From positions 372,001 to 436,000 of the forward strand of contig NZ_QRDQ01000007.1 of assembly GCF_003385895.1 (NCBI RefSeq): 64,000 bases of DNA, read 5' to 3'. The notes below the pieces were generated by a model. The model was given only the letters and a program-made list of their open reading frames with translations. It made no database searches and was not told where the DNA came from. Numbering within the stretch: position 1 is the stretch's first letter; each line of letters opens with the position of its first letter. Shown here piece by piece: positions 40,978 through 50,917 of the stretch. The position numbers and the translations under genes were made by a program. Source of the DNA: Flavobacterium cutihirudinis. GTDB lineage: Bacteria > Bacteroidota > Bacteroidia > Flavobacteriales > Flavobacteriaceae.

Positions 40978-42237
40978 ATGGTAAAAGATTTATTCGAAAG
41001 AATTCAGGACAATAAAGGACCTTTAGGAAAATGGGCTTCTCAGGCAGAAGGTTATTACGTTTTCCCAAAGTTAGAAGGAGAGTTGGGTCCTAGAATGACA
41101 TTTCATGGAAAAAATATTTTAAACTGGAGTTTAAATGATTATTTAGGTTTAGCAAATCATCCAGAGGTTCGTAAAGCAGATACTGATGCAGCAATTCAGT
41201 TTGGTGCAGCTTATCCAATGGGCGCTCGTATGATGTCTGGCCACACTACGTACCACGAACAATTAGAAAATGAATTGGCTGCTTTTGTAATGAAAGAATC
41301 AGCTTATTTATTGAATTTTGGTTATCAGGGAATGGTTTCTATTATTGATGCCTTGGTAACAAAAAATGACATCATTGTTTATGATGTTGATTCACACGCT
41401 TGTATCATTGATGGTGTTCGTTTGCACATGGGTAAACGTTTTACATACAAACACAATGATCTTGAAAGTATGGAGAAAAACCTGCAGCGTGCTACTAAAA
41501 TGGCCGAAGAAACAGGTGGAGGTATTTTATTTATTACCGAAGGTGTTTTTGGAATGCGCGGACAGCAAGGTAAACTGAAAGAGATTGTTGCAATGAAGCA
41601 AAAATACAATTTCCGTTTATTAGTTGATGATGCACACGGTTTTGGTACACTTGGAAAAACAGGTGCCGGAGCAGGTGAAGAGCAGGGAGTTCAGGATGAT
41701 ATCGATGTTTACTTCTCAACTTTTGCAAAATCTATGGCTAATATTGGTGCTTTCGTGGCAGCTGATAAATCGGTTATTGATTATTTGAAATACAACTTAC
41801 GTTCTCAAATGTTTGCAAAAGCATTACCAATGATTCAGACAATTGGTTCATTGAAACGTTTAGAATTATTGCGTAATTCATCTTCAATTAAAGATAAACT
41901 TTGGGAAAACGTAAATGCATTGCAAAACGGTCTTAAAGAAAAAGGATTTAATATTGGAGATACAAATACCTGTATTACACCAGTTTACTTAGAGGGAAGT
42001 ATTCCTGAAGCGATGGTAATGGTAAACGATTTAAGAGAAAACTACGGTATTTTCCTTTCTATTGTTGTTTATCCGGTTATCCCGAAAGGAATTATCCTTT
42101 TGAGAATGATTCCTACAGCTTCTCATACACTTGCTGATATTGAAGAAACATTAACTGCTTTCGAAGCAATTCGTGAGAAATTAGTTAACGGAACTTATAA
42201 AGAAATTGCTGAACGTACAACTGTTGACGTTTCGTAA
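40978..42237 (+). CDS. Alpha-oxoamine synthase (serine palmitoyltransferase-like)
   Basis: This 419-residue PLP enzyme of the KBL/AONS/SPT family condenses an amino acid with an acyl thioester. Family features are NWSLNDYLGLANHPEVRKAD, the conserved His in SGHTTYHEQLE, DDAHGFGTLG, and the Schiff-base Lys in STFAKSMANIGAF at about residue 250. Bacteroidota make sphingolipids and capnine-type sulfonolipids with such enzymes. Serine palmitoyltransferase or cysteate acyltransferase is therefore more likely than biotin or threonine metabolism. The exact substrate is not resolved here, and the gene is monocistronic. Confidence 0.85.
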   Translation: MVKDLFERIQDNKGPLGKWASQAEGYYVFPKLEGELGPRMTFHGKNILNWSLNDYLGLANHPEVRKADTDAAIQFGAAYPMGARMMSGHTTYHEQLENELAAFVMKESAYLLNFGYQGMVSIIDALVTKNDIIVYDVDSHACIIDGVRLHMGKRFTYKHNDLESMEKNLQRATKMAEETGGGILFITEGVFGMRGQQGKLKEIVAMKQKYNFRLLVDDAHGFGTLGKTGAGAGEEQGVQDDIDVYFSTFAKSMANIGAFVAADKSVIDYLKYNLRSQMFAKALPMIQTIGSLKRLELLRNSSSIKDKLWENVNALQNGLKEKGFNIGDTNTCITPVYLEGSIPEAMVMVNDLRENYGIFLSIVVYPVIPKGIILLRMIPTASHTLADIEETLTAFEAIREKLVNGTYKEIAERTTVDVS

Positions 42238-42277
42238 TCGAATATAAAAATAGATTCCCTTAAGTGGGAATTATGTA

Positions 42278-42312
42278 AAAAAATCCATTTGTTCTACGAA
42301 TGGATTTTTTTT
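42278..42312. terminator. Hairpin terminator after the oxoamine synthase gene
   Basis: AAAAAATCCATT (42278-42289) pairs with AATGGATTTTTT (42299-42310), followed by Ts. A close relative lies after the next gene. Confidence 0.88.
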
Positions 42313-42361
42313 ATTTGGGGTAACTTTAACTTCATAATCAACAAAATAAAAATATAGCGTT

Positions 42362-42844
42362 ATGAAAAAAGTAGTAGCAATCGCCGCCCTTCTTCTAACA
42401 GTTCTTGTTTCCTGTAAAAAAGCAACTGATACCGAACCAATTCAAATTGAACCAAAAGCTCCAAAAGAAGCTGAAATCGTTGAACCCGCAGGAGATCAAT
42501 GTTATGCTTCAAGAGCGGATGGAAATGTAATTGAAATGAGTTTTAATGTCAACTCTCATCAGGAAGTTAACGGAAAATTGAGTTACAATTTAAGTGGAAA
42601 AGACAAAAACGAAGGAACTCTGATAGGAAATATGAAAGGTGACACTTTAATTGCAGATTACACATTTACTTCAGAAGGAGTTTCATCAGTTAGGGAAGTT
42701 GCATTCCTTCAAAAAGACGGAACTTTAATCGAGGGATTTGGAGATGTAATTTCAACGAATGATAAGGTCACTTTTAAAGATAAATCAAAACTAAAATTTG
42801 ACGCAAAAAATACTTTGACTAAAGTTGACTGTAAAGTAGAGTAA
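42362..42844 (+). CDS. Hypothetical lipoprotein
   Basis: The 160-residue protein has a lipoprotein signal (ALLLTVLVSC, Cys 18), a Pro/Glu-rich linker and a beta-rich domain. That domain contains GDQCYASRADGNVIEMSFNV and later EVAFLQKDGTLIEGFGDV. No family name is known to me. Similar short lipoproteins are common in flavobacteria. It stands between two near-identical terminators as a single-gene unit. Confidence 0.65.
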   Translation: MKKVVAIAALLLTVLVSCKKATDTEPIQIEPKAPKEAEIVEPAGDQCYASRADGNVIEMSFNVNSHQEVNGKLSYNLSGKDKNEGTLIGNMKGDTLIADYTFTSEGVSSVREVAFLQKDGTLIEGFGDVISTNDKVTFKDKSKLKFDAKNTLTKVDCKVE

Positions 42845-42863
42845 AGTACAGTTTTAGAAAATT

Positions 42864-42902
42864 AAAAAATCCATTCGTTTAGGGCGAATGGATTTTTTTT
42901 AT
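42864..42902. terminator. Hairpin terminator after the 42362 gene
   Basis: AAAAAATCCATTCG (42864-42877) pairs perfectly with CGAATGGATTTTTT (42885-42898), followed by Ts. It serves convergent genes. Confidence 0.9.
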
Positions 42903-42914
42903 TTTCAATCTGCG

Positions 42915-42942
42915 GATAACTGAGACTGAGACTGAAAACTAA
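42915..42942. repeat. ACTGCGACTGAAAACT-family repeat, copy 3
   Basis: ACTGAGACTGAGACTGAAAA repeats the ACTGAGACTGA word just after the terminator at the 3' end of the 42943 gene. It resembles the copies at 20690 and 60588. Confidence 0.55.
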
Positions 42943-44061
42943 TTAAAGATTTTTCAAATACGTTTTTCTCTGACAGTGAATTTTCGGATCAAAGTTTTTC
43001 CATAATAAATGGATAGCATTATTTTCTAATAATTCAGGAGTTCGGATGCAATTTCTAATTCCTTTTTCTGAAAAAGTCTTATAATATTCGTCAAAAATTA
43101 ATGCTGTAACACCTTTGTTTTGATAATCAGGATGAACTCCAATCAAATAAAAAACAACATCTTTACTGTGTTTTTTTGCTTTTAGTAATTGCAGAAAACC
43201 AAACGGAAATAATTTTCCTTTTATTTTTTGCAAAGCTTCTGTAAAACTTGGCATAACGATGCTGAAAGCCACTAAATTATCGTCTTTGTCAACGATAAAC
43301 TTTATATATTCAGGATTGATAAAACTGATGTATTTCTTTTTAAAATATTCTTTCTGAACATCTGAAATTGCAACAAAAGAAGCTAGTTTTTCATAAGATT
43401 CATTAAACAAATCAAACATTTTGTCTACGTGAGGCATAATGTCTTTTGTTTTGGTAAAAGTCAGTGCTCTTACTTCGTAACGTTTTTTGATTAAAGCTAC
43501 TGCCTTCTGAAAGAATTCCGGTTTAACATTAGAAAAAGGGAAAATACTTTCTATATATTGTTTTTCCACCTGAAATCCTAATTGCTCAAAATGAGTTACA
43601 TAATACGGATGATTATACCAGGTAATCATTGTTCCAACCTGATCATAACCTTCAGTCAAAACACCAACTTTATCCAGATTTGAGAATCCCATTGGGCCTT
43701 CAGCATGTTCCAGATTGTGTTTTCTGCCTAATTCATATACTTTTTCAAGCAATGCTTTAGTTACTTCTATATCATCAATAACATCAAACCAGCCAAAACG
43801 TACTTTTCTTTTATGCTGATTGTTTACTTCGGCCCAGTTGATGATTGCTGTAATACGCCCAACCGCTTCGTTATTTTTATATGCGATATAGAAATAAGCT
43901 TCTGCATTATCAAAAGCCGGATTTTTAGTTTTATCAAAAGATTCAAGTTCGTCAGCAATAATAGGCGGAACCCAATACGGACTGTCCTTATACAGAGAAA
44001 ATGGAAATTTGATATATTCGGTTAATTCTTTTTTAGTTTTGGCTTCTTTAATTGTAATCAT
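42943..44061 (-). CDS. GNAT-fold acetyltransferase-like protein
   Basis: The 372-residue cytosolic protein shows two GNAT-like regions. The N-terminal one has AYFYIAYKNNEAVGRITAII, and the C-terminal one has FYLIGVHPDYQNKGVTALIF, whose Q-N-K-G-V resembles the acetyl-CoA binding Q/R-x-x-G-x-G/A loop. Conserved GPMGFSNLDKVGVLTEG and SPYWVPPI segments mark a Bacteroidota-wide family of unknown substrate. It is transcribed with, or close to, the 44109 transporter gene (47 bp upstream). Confidence 0.75.
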   Translation of the reverse strand: MITIKEAKTKKELTEYIKFPFSLYKDSPYWVPPIIADELESFDKTKNPAFDNAEAYFYIAYKNNEAVGRITAIINWAEVNNQHKRKVRFGWFDVIDDIEVTKALLEKVYELGRKHNLEHAEGPMGFSNLDKVGVLTEGYDQVGTMITWYNHPYYVTHFEQLGFQVEKQYIESIFPFSNVKPEFFQKAVALIKKRYEVRALTFTKTKDIMPHVDKMFDLFNESYEKLASFVAISDVQKEYFKKKYISFINPEYIKFIVDKDDNLVAFSIVMPSFTEALQKIKGKLFPFGFLQLLKAKKHSKDVVFYLIGVHPDYQNKGVTALIFDEYYKTFSEKGIRNCIRTPELLENNAIHLLWKNFDPKIHCQRKTYLKNL

Positions 44062-44108
44062 TAGGCGTTATTGTAAGATTCTCGTTTTATGGAGACTTAG
44101 TTATAAAT

Positions 44109-45077
44109 TTATTCGTATTTAGATTTTCGTTTTCTTTCTTTTTCCTGGTAATCTATTTCTTTTTTGTTTTCTGCATTCTTTTTTGCTTTTTCTTTATTTT
44201 TTGTGGCTATAACCTTGTCTTTGTACCATCCATCATAACGCCAGGAAACTCCAATTCCTCCATATAAAATAGAAGGTGTGTTTTTGAAATTTGTACTTAT
44301 TGAAGCATCAACTTGCATATTGGAAGAAAGAAGATAAGCTGCTCCGCCACGTAAAATCGAATCGCTATAGAAATCGCTTTTATATACTTGATTTTCAATA
44401 AATCCAGACCAGTGGTCGTTGAATCCGTGCGTCAAAGTTAATACATATCCATAACTTGGATAATCAGTACCAATATAATCTGCAATAATATTGGTTACAA
44501 AAACCCAAGATCCTCCACCAAGGATGTTTTGCGTAATCAATGAAACTTTAGGAGAAATGGCGCCATCGGCAGAAAAATAATACGGATTATCTGCTCCAAC
44601 AAAATTAGCTCCTGCGAAAACAGAAACAGCTGGAATTAATTCTCGCCACTGAAAATTACGATTGGCTTTATAGCTGTAAATGTTTACTTCTCTTTTATAA
44701 TTTTTATAGGGATCGTAAATTAAATACTTAGCCCCTAAGACTGTTTGTCTGAAATTGTTTTTTTTGTAGTTAGTATAAGGACTTTCAAAATTTTCAGATT
44801 GGTACTGCATATCAAACACAAATTCCAATTGTTCCAGAAACGCTCCATATCGAAGCGTGAAATCTGTACCTATTCCACTTGCATCATAGTCCAATAAGTC
44901 ATGTTTCTCTTTTATGCCATAAACTCCAAGTTCAGCCTGAATTACTGATTTTCCTACTGCGTAAGCAGACATCGTTTCACCTGGACGGTTGGAGTTGATC
45001 ACATCTGTGTATTGAGCAAAGAAAAGTTGTGGTGATAAAAAAAGAGACGCAAAGAGTAAGTTTTTAATTTTCAACAT
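44109..45077 (-). CDS. Outer-membrane beta-barrel, MetA-pathway transporter-like
   Basis: The 322-residue protein has a signal peptide (MLKIKNLLFASLFLSPQLFFAQ). The opening INSNRPGETMSAYAVGKSVI and alternating aromatic strands are typical of the phenol MetA / Phenol_MetA_deg outer-membrane family. The C-terminus adds a Lys/Glu-rich tail of about 40 residues after the final strand (SWRYDGWY), which is unusual for a barrel. Probable small-molecule transport across the outer membrane; the substrate is not predictable. Confidence 0.8.
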   Translation of the reverse strand: MLKIKNLLFASLFLSPQLFFAQYTDVINSNRPGETMSAYAVGKSVIQAELGVYGIKEKHDLLDYDASGIGTDFTLRYGAFLEQLEFVFDMQYQSENFESPYTNYKKNNFRQTVLGAKYLIYDPYKNYKREVNIYSYKANRNFQWRELIPAVSVFAGANFVGADNPYYFSADGAISPKVSLITQNILGGGSWVFVTNIIADYIGTDYPSYGYVLTLTHGFNDHWSGFIENQVYKSDFYSDSILRGGAAYLLSSNMQVDASISTNFKNTPSILYGGIGVSWRYDGWYKDKVIATKNKEKAKKNAENKKEIDYQEKERKRKSKYE

Positions 45078-45176
45078 ACATGTATTTTTTGATTAAAAAG
45101 CTATAACGCATTTCAAATGTACTATATTTTATTATTTATTTAAGATTGATATTTTAATTTTAAACAGCGGATTTAC

Positions 45177-45184
45177 TAATTTTG
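45177..45184 (+). promoter_or_regulatory. -7 box for the DUF4834 gene
   Basis: TAATTTTG fits TAnnTTTG and ends 17 bp before the ATG at 45202, giving a very short leader. Confidence 0.5.
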
Positions 45185-45201
45185 GCAAAAATTATATAGT
45201 T

Positions 45202-45489
45202 ATGCAAGAAGCATCTTTTACAAATTTGTTTAAAACGATAATGTGGATCATTGCGTTTTATTATATTTTTAAATTTTTGGCTAGAATCTTTTTGCCAGTA
45301 TTGGTAAAGAAAGCAGTTGAAAAAGCAGGTGAAAATTTTCAGAGACAGCAACAATATAGCCAGGATAATTCATGGCAAAGAACTCAAAATAAAAACAATG
45401 ATGAAATAATCATCAATACTGCTAATGCCAAAAATCCACGCGAAACCAAAAAAGTCGGGGATTATGTTGATTACGAAGAAATAGATTAA
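45202..45489 (+). CDS. DUF4834 family small membrane protein
   Basis: The 95-residue protein has one N-terminal membrane helix (IMWIIAFYYIFKFLARIFLPVLV) and a hydrophilic tail with Gln/Asn-rich and Lys-rich stretches, ending KKVGDYVDYEEID. That ending is the characteristic conserved motif of DUF4834. Function is unknown. It directly precedes the YfhO gene by 49 bp on the same strand, an arrangement seen often in flavobacteria, so the two may be co-expressed. Confidence 0.85.
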   Translation: MQEASFTNLFKTIMWIIAFYYIFKFLARIFLPVLVKKAVEKAGENFQRQQQYSQDNSWQRTQNKNNDEIIINTANAKNPRETKKVGDYVDYEEID

Positions 45490-45538
45490 GTTTGTATCCT
45501 GATAAAAAGGATTCATCATTTAACCAAACCAGCCTAAA

Positions 45539-47977
45539 TTGAAAATAGTAAATAAGTTCTATCCGCACGCCCTTGTAGTATTGGGCTTTATTCTTGTTTC
45601 ATTAATTTATTTTTATCCAGTTTTACAAGGAAAACAAATTTTCCAGTCGGATATTGCTCAATATACCGGAATGGCAAAGGAGCAAAATGATTTTCGTGCT
45701 GCTGAACATGCCGAGCCTTACTGGACCAATTCTGCTTTTGGCGGAATGCCAACATATCAGTTAGGAGCTAATTACCCATATGATTTTGTTGGTAAAATAG
45801 ATGACGTTCTACGTTTTCTTCCTCGTCCGGCAGATTATTTGTTTCTATATTTCTTAGGATTTTATGGCTTGTTATTGGTTTTAAAAACAGATCCTTTAAA
45901 AGCTTTTATTGGTGCTATTGCTTTCGGTTTTTCAACTTATTTGATTATTATTTTGGGTGTTGGGCACAATGCAAAAGCGCATGCAATTGCTTATATGCCG
46001 CTGGTAATTGCAGGTTTTATACTTGTTTTTCAAAAAAAATATATTTGGGGAGGACTTCTCACCATGTTTGCGGTTGCATTAGAAATAAATGCAAACCACT
46101 TCCAAATGACCTATTACTTGTTGATTTTCTTATTGATACTTTCAGGTTATTTTGCTTTTAATTTTATCAAAGAAAAAGAATACAAGCCGCTTTTAATTTC
46201 AATTGGAACTTTGGCTATAGCCGGAATTTTTGCGCTTGGAGCTAATGCAGGAAATTTATTGGCAACCAGCGAATATGCAAAATACAGTATTAGAGATAAA
46301 AGTGAGTTGACTTTTAATCCTGACGGTACTAAAAATGAAACTACTGCGTCTATGACTACTGATTATATCACAGAATATAGTTATGGAATTGCAGAAAGTC
46401 TGAATTTAATTGCTCCAAGAATTTTTGGAGGTTCAAGTCATGAGAATGTAGGTACAGATAGTCGTATGTATTCTTTTATGATAGAACAGGGAGTTCCATC
46501 AGATCAGGCGGCAGATTTTGTTTCTGGTATGCCTACATATTGGGGAGATCAGCCAATTGTTTCGGCTCCTGCATATATTGGAGTTGTTGTTTTCTTTTTA
46601 GCTGTTTTAGCTTTATTTATAGATGAAAGAAAGATAAAATATGTTTTCCTTTCTGGAGCATTATTTACTTTGATGCTTTCCTGGGGAAAAAACTTCTCTT
46701 TATTGACTGATTTCTTCATTGAGTATGTGCCAATGTATGATAAGTTTAGAGCTGTATCGTCTATTCAGGTAATTTTGGAATTATGTATTCCGGTACTTGC
46801 TGTTATGGGATTGCAATCTTTTTTCAAAGCTAAAGATGAGCCTAAATTACAACAAAAAGCTTTAATTCAAACAGGAGTTTTTGGACTTGGAGTTCTATTG
46901 ATTCTGGTTTTCGCAAAAGGCTTTTTCCATTTTACAGGAATGAGCGATAAATATTATTTAGAAAGTTACGGACCAGCTTTTGTTGATGCATTAAAGGAAG
47001 ACAGAATGTCTTTATATTCTGCTGACTTGCTTCGTTCTGGTTTCTTTATTGTTGTTACTTTTGGTGTTCTGTGGTTGTTTATTAAAAACAAATTTTCTCA
47101 GACTACGGCATTAGTTATTGTAGCATTATTAATGATTTTCGACTTATTCTTTGTAGATAAAAAATACGTTTCAGCTAAGGATTTTGTTAGTCCGGTTCAG
47201 ATCGCTGCACCATTTCAGGAAACACCTACTGATACAAAAATATTACAGGACACTTCGGTTTATCGTGTATTTGATCCGCAAGGACAATTACAGGGAAGAT
47301 CTTCTTATTTTCATAAAACAATTGGTGGTTACAGTGCTGTGAGACCAAGAAGAATGCAACAGTTATATGATTATCAAATTGCTAAAAATAATCTGGAAAT
47401 ACTAAACATGTTGAATGTGAAGTATGTAATTCAAAGTGATTCTACAGGCGCACCTATTCCAACAATAAACCCAGATGCTAATGGAAATGCATGGTTTGTA
47501 AGCTCCGTAAAACTGGTTAATAAGCCTGATGATGTAATGAAAGCATTAAATAGTATTGATACTAAAAAAGTTGCAGTATTCAATGTTAGAGAGCATGAAG
47601 GTAAATTTAAAGATGCCAGAATGAAAAAAGCATGGGATACAACGGGAACTATTCAAGTAGTTACTTATAAACCTAATTACATTAAATATAAATCGGATAA
47701 TAAGAAAGACGGTTTAGCAGTGTTCTCTGAAATGTACTATAAAAATGGATGGAACGCTTATATAGATGGTCAGTTAACAGATCATTTTCCTGTTGATTAT
47801 GTTTTAAGAGCAATGGAAATTCCTGGCGGAAAACACACTATCGAATTTAAATTTGAACCTCAGGTTATCAAAACTGGTGGTACAATTACTTTAATAAGCT
47901 CAATTGGAATGTTATTACTTTTAGTTGGCGGGATTTATTTTGAGAATAAAAATTCTAAAAAGAAAAAAGAAGCATAA
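45539..47977 (+). CDS. YfhO family membrane protein
   Basis: The 812-residue inner-membrane protein has about twelve helices and a C-terminal extracytoplasmic domain. The N-terminal loop motif (QSDIAQYTGMAKEQNDFR and ending SAFGGMPTYQLG) is characteristic of YfhO, a GT-C-fold family linked to glycosylation of lipoteichoic acid or envelope lipids. The frame has no ATG near the start, and TTG at 45539 gives the expected N-terminus. With the downstream glycosyltransferase and flippase genes it forms a probable cell-surface glycan operon. Confidence 0.9.
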   Translation: MKIVNKFYPHALVVLGFILVSLIYFYPVLQGKQIFQSDIAQYTGMAKEQNDFRAAEHAEPYWTNSAFGGMPTYQLGANYPYDFVGKIDDVLRFLPRPADYLFLYFLGFYGLLLVLKTDPLKAFIGAIAFGFSTYLIIILGVGHNAKAHAIAYMPLVIAGFILVFQKKYIWGGLLTMFAVALEINANHFQMTYYLLIFLLILSGYFAFNFIKEKEYKPLLISIGTLAIAGIFALGANAGNLLATSEYAKYSIRDKSELTFNPDGTKNETTASMTTDYITEYSYGIAESLNLIAPRIFGGSSHENVGTDSRMYSFMIEQGVPSDQAADFVSGMPTYWGDQPIVSAPAYIGVVVFFLAVLALFIDERKIKYVFLSGALFTLMLSWGKNFSLLTDFFIEYVPMYDKFRAVSSIQVILELCIPVLAVMGLQSFFKAKDEPKLQQKALIQTGVFGLGVLLILVFAKGFFHFTGMSDKYYLESYGPAFVDALKEDRMSLYSADLLRSGFFIVVTFGVLWLFIKNKFSQTTALVIVALLMIFDLFFVDKKYVSAKDFVSPVQIAAPFQETPTDTKILQDTSVYRVFDPQGQLQGRSSYFHKTIGGYSAVRPRRMQQLYDYQIAKNNLEILNMLNVKYVIQSDSTGAPIPTINPDANGNAWFVSSVKLVNKPDDVMKALNSIDTKKVAVFNVREHEGKFKDARMKKAWDTTGTIQVVTYKPNYIKYKSDNKKDGLAVFSEMYYKNGWNAYIDGQLTDHFPVDYVLRAMEIPGGKHTIEFKFEPQVIKTGGTITLISSIGMLLLLVGGIYFENKNSKKKKEA

Positions 47978-48024
47978 TAACTGCAAATTCTAAATTGCAC
48001 TTTTAAATAGTAAACTCATTTTCA

Positions 48025-49311
48025 TTGGAACAAAAAAAACTTTTAATAATTACTTATTACTTTCCGCCTGCTGGTGGACCGGGCGTACAACGCTGGTTGA
48101 AATTTGTCAAATATTTACCGGATTTTGATGTACAGCCAATAGTTTATATTCCTGAAAATCCAACTTATCCTATAGTTGATGAAGGTTTGGTAAGTGAGAT
48201 TTCGGATAAAGTTATTGTTCTTAAAAATAAAATTTGGGAGCCTTATCAATTGGCTTCTGTATTTTCAAAAAATAAAACCAAGAAAATTAGTTCTGGAATT
48301 TTTCCGCAAAAGAAAAAACAAACTTTTTTAGATAAAACATTTCTTTGGATTCGTGGAAATCTGTTTATTCCGGATGCACGTGTTTTTTGGGTAAAACCAT
48401 CTGTTTCTTATCTTGAGAAATATATTCAGGAAAATAACATTGATACTATTGTAACTTCTGGACCACCGCATAGTCTGCATTTAATTGGTCTTGAATTGCA
48501 AAAGAAATTAAAAGTAAAATGGTTTGCCGATTTTCGCGATCCCTGGACAACAATTGGCTATCATAAAGCACTTCGATTGTCTTCGTATGCTGAAAAAAAA
48601 CACAAAAGTTTAGAGCATAAAGTTCTGAATTCGGCTGATGAAATTATCGTAACAAGTAAAACTACAAAAACAGAATTTGAAGCGATTACAACTAAACCAA
48701 TTACTGTAATTACAAATGGTTACGATGTTGAAACCGTCGAAAAACAAACTTTAGATACTAAATTTAGTCTAGCACATATCGGTTCTTTTTTGTCAGATCG
48801 AAATCCGCCTTTTCTTTGGGAAGTTTTGGTTGAATTGCTTCACGAAGTTCCGGAGTTTAAATCTCATTTAGAAATTAAACTTATTGGTGCTGTGAGCCAA
48901 GAAGTTTTAGACGCTATTAAAGAACATCAGCTAAATGAATATTTGAATTTATTGGGTTATGTTTCACATCAAGAAGCTGTTGCGCATCAGAGAAAATCGC
49001 AGGTTTTGCTTTTAATCGAAATTAATTCAGAAGATACTAAAAGTATTATTCCGGGAAAATTGTTCGAATACATGGTTTCAAACCGCCCAATAATAGCTAT
49101 TGGACCTCAGGGTTCTGACTTTGCCGATATCGTTACGCAGACGAATACAGGAGTATTTTTTGATTATTCTGAAAAAGCGAAGTTAAAAAGTGTAATTTTG
49201 GACTTTTTTAATCAGTTTTTGGAAGGTAAATTACAATCGCATGGCGTTGGTTTACAACAATATTCGAGAAAAAACCTTACGAAGCAATTAGCGCAATTGA
49301 TTAAGAAATAA
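48025..49311 (+). CDS. Glycosyltransferase family 4 protein
   Basis: The 428-residue cytosolic enzyme has a GT-B fold. The N-terminal glycine-rich loop is YYFPPAGGPGVQRW, and the C-terminal domain has ITNGYD, IGSFLSDRNPPFLW and IPGKLFEYMVSNRPIIAIGP. The last is the donor-binding E-x7-E-like region of GT4 enzymes. It starts with TTG at 48025, 47 bp after YfhO. Sugar donor and acceptor are unknown. Envelope glycan assembly is inferred from the YfhO and flippase neighbours. Confidence 0.88.
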   Translation: MEQKKLLIITYYFPPAGGPGVQRWLKFVKYLPDFDVQPIVYIPENPTYPIVDEGLVSEISDKVIVLKNKIWEPYQLASVFSKNKTKKISSGIFPQKKKQTFLDKTFLWIRGNLFIPDARVFWVKPSVSYLEKYIQENNIDTIVTSGPPHSLHLIGLELQKKLKVKWFADFRDPWTTIGYHKALRLSSYAEKKHKSLEHKVLNSADEIIVTSKTTKTEFEAITTKPITVITNGYDVETVEKQTLDTKFSLAHIGSFLSDRNPPFLWEVLVELLHEVPEFKSHLEIKLIGAVSQEVLDAIKEHQLNEYLNLLGYVSHQEAVAHQRKSQVLLLIEINSEDTKSIIPGKLFEYMVSNRPIIAIGPQGSDFADIVTQTNTGVFFDYSEKAKLKSVILDFFNQFLEGKLQSHGVGLQQYSRKNLTKQLAQLIKK

Positions 49312-49351
49312 ATCTTTCGGGAAATTCACTTTTAAATTCAGAAATCCAAAA

Positions 49352-50821
49352 ATGGGTATTGTCTTAAACCAGTCTTTTAAAAATACTATTATAACTTATA
49401 TAGGTTTCGCTATCGGAGCCATCAATACACTTTATTTATATCCGGTTTTTCTAGGAGCAACTTATTATGCTTTAACGAACTATATTACTTCTGCAGCAAA
49501 TGTAATTATGCCATTATTTGCGATTGGTATGCAAAATACTTTGGTGAAGTTTTATTCACAATACGAAACGGAGGAACAGCGCGAACAATTTCTATCGTTT
49601 ACTGCTCTCTTTCCGGTGTTAATGTGTATTCCTTTGGGAATTGTTGGTATTTTCTTTTTTGATGACATTACGGCTTTTGTGTCTAAGGAAAATCCGGTCG
49701 TGAAAGAATTTATGCTTTTGATTCCTTTTATTGGAATTTGTATGGCATATTTTGAAATTTTTTACGCCTGGGCCAGAGTTCACATGCATTCTGTTTTTGG
49801 AAATTTTATTAAGGAAGTAGGTTTGCGTTTACTGTCGACCTTTGCTTTAATCGGATTGTATTTTAATTGGATTACCTTGGTACAGTTTGTATATGTTACT
49901 GCTTTGATTTATTTTCTGGCTTTTATAGTAACAATGTTTTATGCATTTTATATCAAAAGACCCAATTTCCAGATTACAATTCCTGACAATGTAAAAGCAG
50001 TAATGGAGTATACTTTTTTTATTATTCTATCTGGAAGTGTAGCTAATTTACTTTTAGACGGAGATAAGCTGATGCTGAATCAGTATATGAAAATAGAAAA
50101 CATCGCTTACTATTCTGTCGCAACTTATATCGCGTTGGTGATTTCTGTCCCAAGTCGCGCAATGCATCAAATTGTGTATCCAATTACTGCCAAATTGATG
50201 CATGAAAATAAGCATGATGAATTAAATCAGCTTTATAAAAAAACGTCTATTAACCTTCAGATGGTGGGTGGATTTGTAATGCTTTGCATATTTGTAAATA
50301 TCAGTCAATTGTATGAATTGGTTCCAAAAGAATACAGCGGCGGAATCTCAGTTGTATTTATGATTGGATTATCAAAGTATTTTGATTTGATTTTAGGAAA
50401 TAATAATGCTATTATTTTTAATACTAAATATTACCGAATGGTATTGTATTTAGGTCTTATGCTGGTAGTTCTGACTATTGTTTTGAATATGATTTTTATT
50501 CCGATTTTTGGGATTTTCGGATCAGCTTTTGCAACCTTATTGTCAATTACATTATACAGTCTTGCGAAGTTGCTTTTTGTGGTGAAAAAACTTCATTTAT
50601 ACCCTTTTACGAAAGAAACAATTTATTCAGCATTATTGACATTTGCATTGTTTTTATTGTTTTATTTTTGGGAATTTCCATTTTTTCAATTAATTAGTAT
50701 CGCGTTGAAATCAATTTTGGTGACCATTTTGTATGTGTACTTGAATTATAAATTCAATATTTCTCCTGATATCAATAAAGTGATAGATACCATGTTGAGA
50801 AAAGTTGGAATAAAAATTTAA
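49352..50821 (+). CDS. Polysaccharide flippase (Wzx/MATE-like)
   Basis: The 489-residue protein has about fourteen membrane helices and the N-terminal pattern of the polysaccharide transporter family (SFKNTIITYIGFAIGAINTL). It probably flips lipid-linked glycan units across the inner membrane. It lies 40 bp after the glycosyltransferase gene in the same direction. The neighbourhood lacks a polymerase, so the glycan may be short or the other genes lie elsewhere. Confidence 0.88.
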   Translation: MGIVLNQSFKNTIITYIGFAIGAINTLYLYPVFLGATYYALTNYITSAANVIMPLFAIGMQNTLVKFYSQYETEEQREQFLSFTALFPVLMCIPLGIVGIFFFDDITAFVSKENPVVKEFMLLIPFIGICMAYFEIFYAWARVHMHSVFGNFIKEVGLRLLSTFALIGLYFNWITLVQFVYVTALIYFLAFIVTMFYAFYIKRPNFQITIPDNVKAVMEYTFFIILSGSVANLLLDGDKLMLNQYMKIENIAYYSVATYIALVISVPSRAMHQIVYPITAKLMHENKHDELNQLYKKTSINLQMVGGFVMLCIFVNISQLYELVPKEYSGGISVVFMIGLSKYFDLILGNNNAIIFNTKYYRMVLYLGLMLVVLTIVLNMIFIPIFGIFGSAFATLLSITLYSLAKLLFVVKKLHLYPFTKETIYSALLTFALFLLFYFWEFPFFQLISIALKSILVTILYVYLNYKFNISPDINKVIDTMLRKVGIKI

Positions 50822-50875
50822 TACGATTTTGGCGAGAAAACAGAAACTAAGTTAGTTTCCGATTTATTTTGTTTT

Positions 50876-50883
50876 TATATTTG
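50876..50883 (+). promoter_or_regulatory. -7 box for the MscS-like gene
   Basis: TATATTTG fits TAnnTTTG, 34 bp upstream of the ATG at 50918. No matching TTG is seen at the usual distance. Confidence 0.5.
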
Positions 50884-50917
50884 TTAGAAAGGATAACTAA
50901 TTTATTTCTAATTGCTT

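Noticed and set aside
41366..41728. Short frames on both strands inside the oxoamine synthase gene
   Set aside because: They overlap the PLP-enzyme frame, which has intact family motifs throughout, and have no support of their own.
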